Below, piece by piece: positions 13,317-16,147 of a stretch of 16,147 bases of DNA. A model generated the notes under the pieces. It was not told the DNA's origin. It made no database searches and was given only the letters and a program-made list of their open reading frames with translations. The stretch lies in assembly GCA_900317795.1 (NCBI GenBank), contig ONIF01000031.1:1-16147 (forward strand), in the 5' to 3' direction. The DNA is from an uncultured Eubacteriales bacterium (GTDB taxonomy: Bacteria; Bacillota; Clostridia; Oscillospirales; Acutalibacteraceae). The stretch's first letter is position 1. Every line of letters begins with the position of its first letter. Position numbers and translations under genes: made by a program.

Positions 13317-14243
13317 ATGCCCGAAAATCAAAAAGAACATGAATCCGAAGTTCAGACAAACAATGAACCCGAAGAACATGAACATGAACACCATCATCAC
13401 CGCAGAAAAAAATCCAAGCTCAAACCCTTTTTATATTCGGTGATGGCGTTTTTCCTGTCATTCGTGCTGTTTTTACTGTCCATTTGCATGGTATTGGAAT
13501 TTACCGTGTTTTCAAAAGACTATATGATAAATACAATGGACAGCAAGGGCTATTACAGCATGGTCAGGTATGAACTTCAAAGCTGTCTTACAGACCTCGT
13601 CTATGCCAGCGGATTTGAACCCGAATTTGCCGTGTCTTTTGCCAATGGCTACGATGTGAAAAAAGCAGTCGAAAGCTATATAAATTCATTCTATGCAGGT
13701 GATAACAACCTTGTTGATACGACTGAATTCAAACAGCAGCTCTATGCGGAAGTGCAAAATTATGCCAAACAGAATAATATTGAAATTACCGACAGCACAG
13801 AAGAAAATATTATCTACTTCGTGAATGAGGCTGCCAATATATATAAAGACCAAATCTCTATTCCTTTCTTTTCCGTTATCGGAAAATATATAGACGATTT
13901 CTATAATACCCTCAATATTATCATAGGCGTGCTTACAGCTCTCGCTCTGGGCATATCCGCTGTAATATATTTCACCAACCGCTACAAGCACAGACGTTAT
14001 AAATATCTCTGCTACGGTCTTGCGGGCGGGGCTCTTTCATCAATTATTATCCCTATTTTCATCTCCGCTTCCAATATCATTCCCAAAATCAACATCACCA
14101 CCCGCTCACTTTATAACCTCTTTGTAGGCTACTTTACCGGTCTTTTTAACTATTTCTACATCTGTTCGGGGGCTTTTGCAATCCTTGCTCTTCTCGCTTT
14201 CCTGCTCTATGTAAAGTACTATGAAAAATACAGGACTGCATAA
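13317..14243 (+). CDS. unrecognised four-helix membrane protein with His-rich N-terminal tail
   Basis: I do not recognise this family. The 308-residue protein starts with an acidic tail containing HEHEHHHHRRKK (about 21-32), then TM1 (about 37-63), an extracytoplasmic domain of about 135 residues (64-198) rich in Tyr, Asn and acidic residues, and three more membrane segments (about 199-220, 233-252 and 281-299), ending YVKYYEKYRTA. The basic residues before TM1 put the His-rich tail in the cytoplasm, as in the sortase just upstream. The ATG at 13317 is preferred; GGAG lies 12 bases upstream, and the TTG at 13305 directly abuts that site and is too close. It begins 21 bases after the sortase stop. 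A role with the sortase or in surface polymer export is inferred from position only. Confidence 0.8.
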   Translation: MPENQKEHESEVQTNNEPEEHEHEHHHHRRKKSKLKPFLYSVMAFFLSFVLFLLSICMVLEFTVFSKDYMINTMDSKGYYSMVRYELQSCLTDLVYASGFEPEFAVSFANGYDVKKAVESYINSFYAGDNNLVDTTEFKQQLYAEVQNYAKQNNIEITDSTEENIIYFVNEAANIYKDQISIPFFSVIGKYIDDFYNTLNIIIGVLTALALGISAVIYFTNRYKHRRYKYLCYGLAGGALSSIIIPIFISASNIIPKINITTRSLYNLFVGYFTGLFNYFYICSGAFAILALLAFLLYVKYYEKYRTA

Positions 14244-14261
14244 TCCACGGAGGACTTTATT

Positions 14262-14753
14262 ATGAAAAATCTTTTTCAAAAGCTCTTTATCCGTGAAACG
14301 AGCAACACAGCTATACAATTTTTCAGAAGCATATTTGTGGGCGGTCTTGCCTCTGTTGTGGATACGCTTGTCATGATTCTCTGCAAGGAACTCTTTCAAA
14401 TGCCCGAAACTTGGGCAGTCGTATTCGGCTTTATTGTCGGTCTTACCGTCAATTATATCGTTTCGACTTTCTGGGTTTTTGCAAAGGCTAAAGTCAAAAA
14501 CCGTACAGCGGATTTTATCGGTTTTGCCGTTATCGGCATTATCGGTCTGGGACTTACTCAACTTATTATTGCCCCCTTTGCGGAACACAATATTTTTCAA
14601 TCGGCAGGATTTCTTGTCAAAAATGCCGTGTTCAGCCCTCTTATTCCCATTGACAAGTACTATATTATCGGCAAATGCCTTGCTATCGTACTCGTGTATA
14701 TGTGGAACTTCTTTGCAAGAAAATTCATTCTCTACCGAAAAAGCGAAACTTAA
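14262..14753 (+). CDS. GtrA-family small membrane protein
   Basis: 163-residue protein with four predicted membrane segments (about 20-42, 54-76, 85-108 and 137-155). It shows the GtrA pattern: FFRSIFVGGLASVVDTL near the start, then VNYIVSTFWVFAKAK at the end of the second helix pair. GtrA proteins are thought to help move lipid-linked sugars, such as undecaprenyl-phosphate glucose, across the membrane during polysaccharide or teichoic-acid modification. The ATG has GGAGGA upstream and follows the previous gene by 18 bases, so it is the last gene of the surface operon. A terminator follows directly. Its presence supports a link of the operon with glycan decoration; which sugar is not shown. 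Confidence 0.88.
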   Translation: MKNLFQKLFIRETSNTAIQFFRSIFVGGLASVVDTLVMILCKELFQMPETWAVVFGFIVGLTVNYIVSTFWVFAKAKVKNRTADFIGFAVIGIIGLGLTQLIIAPFAEHNIFQSAGFLVKNAVFSPLIPIDKYYIIGKCLAIVLVYMWNFFARKFILYRKSET

Positions 14754-14757
14754 CAAA

Positions 14758-14798
14758 AAAGTCAGCAATTTTTTCTTTGCTGACTTTCATTTTTTTAT
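14758..14798 (+). terminator. bidirectional Rho-independent terminator after the GtrA-family gene
   Basis: AAAGTCAGCAA (14758-14768) pairs with TTGCTGACTTT (14777-14787) in an 11-bp stem, followed by ATTTTTTTATT. It lies 4 bases after the stop at 14751-14753. On the minus strand a T-run also follows (TTTTTTG), so it can end the convergent gene at 14831-15265. Confidence 0.9.
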
Positions 14799-14830
14799 TG
14801 TAAAAATTCTTGATTTATAGTAAAATAAAC

Positions 14831-15265
14831 TTATTGGAGAAACGCTTTTAAATTATCAATGTGTTTCTGCTCTTTTGATATAAACCCGTTTGCATAGTCA
14901 ATAATATCTTTATCGGCATTTTTGCAGGCACCGATATGCTTTGTCAAGTCAATGATGCCTTTTGTCGTGCCTGTTATCATTATCTCGGCAATATGGTCCG
15001 AACTTGTGTCATTGATTGTATGCATCTGCACCGAACTCCACATTCCCGCCTTTTGCAAAAGTCCTATATCTTTCGGCACAACTCCGTTTTGCAAAAGTGC
15101 ATTCTCGCTGTCTGACGCTGCCTTGCAGTAATCCCCGTACTGCTCGGTCAATTCCTCTTTCAATGCACCCTGCTCGACTTTCGGCAGCACCGTTTCAACG
15201 GCTTCTATGCCCGTTTTTGACAGCTTATATATCCCCGACAACAATTCATTGTTTGCACTATTCAT
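14831..15265 (-). CDS. hypothetical helical protein, 144 residues
   Basis: I do not recognise this protein with certainty. The ATG at 15265 is chosen because GAGG lies about 9 bases upstream; the frame is open for 15 more codons with a basic, unlikely N-terminus. The sequence is almost wholly helical, with repeated acidic and amide residues (GIEAVETVLPKVEQGALKEEL, then DIIDYANGFISKEQKHIDNL) spaced as in a four-helix bundle, and one Cys-containing stretch, IGACKNADKD. No signal or membrane segment is seen. A ferritin-like or coat-associated fold is possible, but metal-ligand pairs (ExxH repeats) are not clear. It is divergent from the LUD-domain gene by 84 bases and convergent with the surface operon. 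Confidence 0.6.
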   Translation of the reverse strand: MNSANNELLSGIYKLSKTGIEAVETVLPKVEQGALKEELTEQYGDYCKAASDSENALLQNGVVPKDIGLLQKAGMWSSVQMHTINDTSSDHIAEIMITGTTKGIIDLTKHIGACKNADKDIIDYANGFISKEQKHIDNLKAFLQ

Positions 15266-15349
15266 TTTTATATACCTCGCTTTGCGTTTTATAGCTTTAT
15301 TTTGGCTCATAAAATATATATTTATTCATTTGAAAGGAAGTTTTTTACC

Positions 15350-16000
15350 ATGACAGAAATTATCGAAAAAACCATGTCCGCCCTCCGCAAAAACAATATG
15401 CAGGCTTACTTCGTTGAAAAAAAAGAGGACGTTGCAGACCTCGTTAAAACCCTCATTAAAAAAGGCGATACCGTTACACATGGCGGCTCTGTAACCCTCG
15501 GTGAATGCGGCATACCTGCACTTCTCTCCAACGGTGACTACAACTATCTCGACAGAAAAGCCCCCGGCATTACTCCTCAACAGGTAAAGGAACTTTATGC
15601 CAAAACTTTCTCCGCTGATGTATTTTTCACAAGTGCAAATGCCATTACAGAAAATGGCTTGCTTTACAATGTTGACGGAAATTCAAACAGAGTTGCCGCT
15701 ATTGTATATGGTCCGGAAAGCGTTATCGTTATTGCAGGTGTGAATAAAATCGTGCCCGACATGAATGCCGCTATGAACAGACTTAAAACCATTGCCGCCC
15801 CCCTCAATACAAAAAGACTGAACTGTCAGACACCTTGTGCAAAACTCGGAAAATGCATTGCTGCCGACAAGCCCGACAGTCTGATTGGTGACGGCTGCAA
15901 AAGTCCCGAAAGAATTTGCTGTAACTATGTAGTAACTGCTCAGCAAAGACATAAGGACAGAATTAAGGTCATTATTGTTGGTGAGAATTTGGGATATTAA
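15350..16000 (+). CDS. LUD-domain protein (LutC/YkgG family)
   Basis: 216 residues of the LUD (DUF162, LutC/YkgG) superfamily. Members work with iron-sulfur partners in L-lactate oxidation, but single copies like this one occur widely in Clostridia with no known reaction. Seen: GDTVTHGGSVTLGECGI (about 39-55), DVFFTSANAITENGLLYNVDGNSNRVAA (about 90-117), VIVIAGVNKIV (about 125-135) and a Cys-rich end with CQTPCAKLGKC and CKSPERICC. The GG-S-TL and A-I-E-G patterns are typical of the family. The Cys cluster could hold a metal, but a Fe-S role is not shown. The ATG at 15350 has AAGGAAG upstream. No lutA or lutB gene is in the window; the next gene, 15 bases on, is a purine nucleoside phosphorylase. 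Confidence 0.88.
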   Translation: MTEIIEKTMSALRKNNMQAYFVEKKEDVADLVKTLIKKGDTVTHGGSVTLGECGIPALLSNGDYNYLDRKAPGITPQQVKELYAKTFSADVFFTSANAITENGLLYNVDGNSNRVAAIVYGPESVIVIAGVNKIVPDMNAAMNRLKTIAAPLNTKRLNCQTPCAKLGKCIAADKPDSLIGDGCKSPERICCNYVVTAQQRHKDRIKVIIVGENLGY

Positions 16001-16015
16001 CGGGAGGGAATGTAT

Positions 16016-16147
16016 ATGACACCGCATATAAAGGCTGAAAACGGTGACTTTGCCAAAACCGTTTTAATGCCGGGCGACCCATTGAGAGCTAAATATATAG
16101 CCGAACATTATCTTGAAAATGCCGTTTTAGTCAATGAAGTGCGTGGA
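16016..16147 (+). CDS. deoD: purine nucleoside phosphorylase DeoD-type (partial, runs off the window)
   Basis: First 44 codons of a gene cut by the window end. The frame reads MTPHIKAENGDFAKTVLMPGDPLRAKYIAEHYL and continues with VLVNEVRG, the start of hexameric DeoD-type phosphorylases, where GDP (residues 20-22) and R24 contact phosphate. The enzyme splits purine nucleosides to base and ribose-1-phosphate. The ATG at 16016 has GGGAGGG 8 bases upstream; an ATG two codons earlier is too close to that site. It lies 15 bases after the LUD-domain gene and is likely in the same transcript. Confidence 0.9.
   Translation, partial: MTPHIKAENGDFAKTVLMPGDPLRAKYIAEHYLENAVLVNEVRG

Noticed and set aside
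15266..15349. Promoters in the spacer between the helical protein and the LUD-domain gene
   Set aside because: The sequence is AT-rich with several TATA-like stretches, but no -35/-10 pair with proper spacing could be supported on either strand.

Overview
The window looks like a chromosome segment of a low-GC Gram-positive bacterium of the class Clostridia, most likely a gut or rumen Oscillospiraceae/Ruminococcus relative. The grounds are AT-rich spacers, strong GGAGG-type ribosome sites, TTGACA/TATAAT promoters, a Firmicutes-type L10 leader, a CpsB/CpsC/CpsD tyrosine-phosphorylation set and a sortase with its own substrate. The species cannot be named from sequence alone.

Layout. 1-260: terminator and a palindromic intergenic repeat. 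261-1382 (-): THUMP-domain RNA methyltransferase. 1503-2297 (+): a probable PD-(D/E)XK restriction endonuclease gene broken by an in-frame TAG at codon 19, meeting tail to tail an intact cytosine-5 DNA methyltransferase (2275-3264, -). 3308-4071 (-): a DegV/FakB-like gene with an internal deletion and frameshift. 4214-4287 (+): tRNA-Arg(CCT) with its own promoter and terminator. 4408-5095 (-): two small coupled genes of unknown function. 5164-8994 (-): a translation/transcription/secretion block, rpmG-secE-nusG-rplK-rplA, then a second promoter and L10 leader driving rplJ-rplL-rpmB. No rpoB follows rplL.

9154-11496 (-) is a polysaccharide-regulation operon: cpsC-like membrane adaptor, cpsD-like tyrosine kinase and cpsB-like PHP phosphatase. 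Divergent from it, 11798-14753 (+) is a four-gene surface operon: a small secreted protein with a Gly/Asn repeat linker and an atypical sorting signal, a sortase with 13 consecutive histidines near its N-terminus, an unrecognised four-helix membrane protein with a second His-rich N-terminal tail, and a GtrA-family membrane protein. This is the most interesting part: a dedicated sortase/substrate pair joined to two membrane proteins, beside the capsule/exopolysaccharide phosphoregulation genes. 14831-16147 holds an unrecognised helical protein (-), a LUD-domain protein (+) and the start of a purine nucleoside phosphorylase gene (+).

Two neighbouring genes (the nuclease and the DegV-like gene) appear inactivated, so the left end seems to be decaying: the methyltransferase survives after loss of its nuclease. 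Short repeats (GGAGAGT-type arrays and AATGAGGAATTAG-type arrays) sit against gene ends at several places and in two cases appear to supply the start or stop codon.
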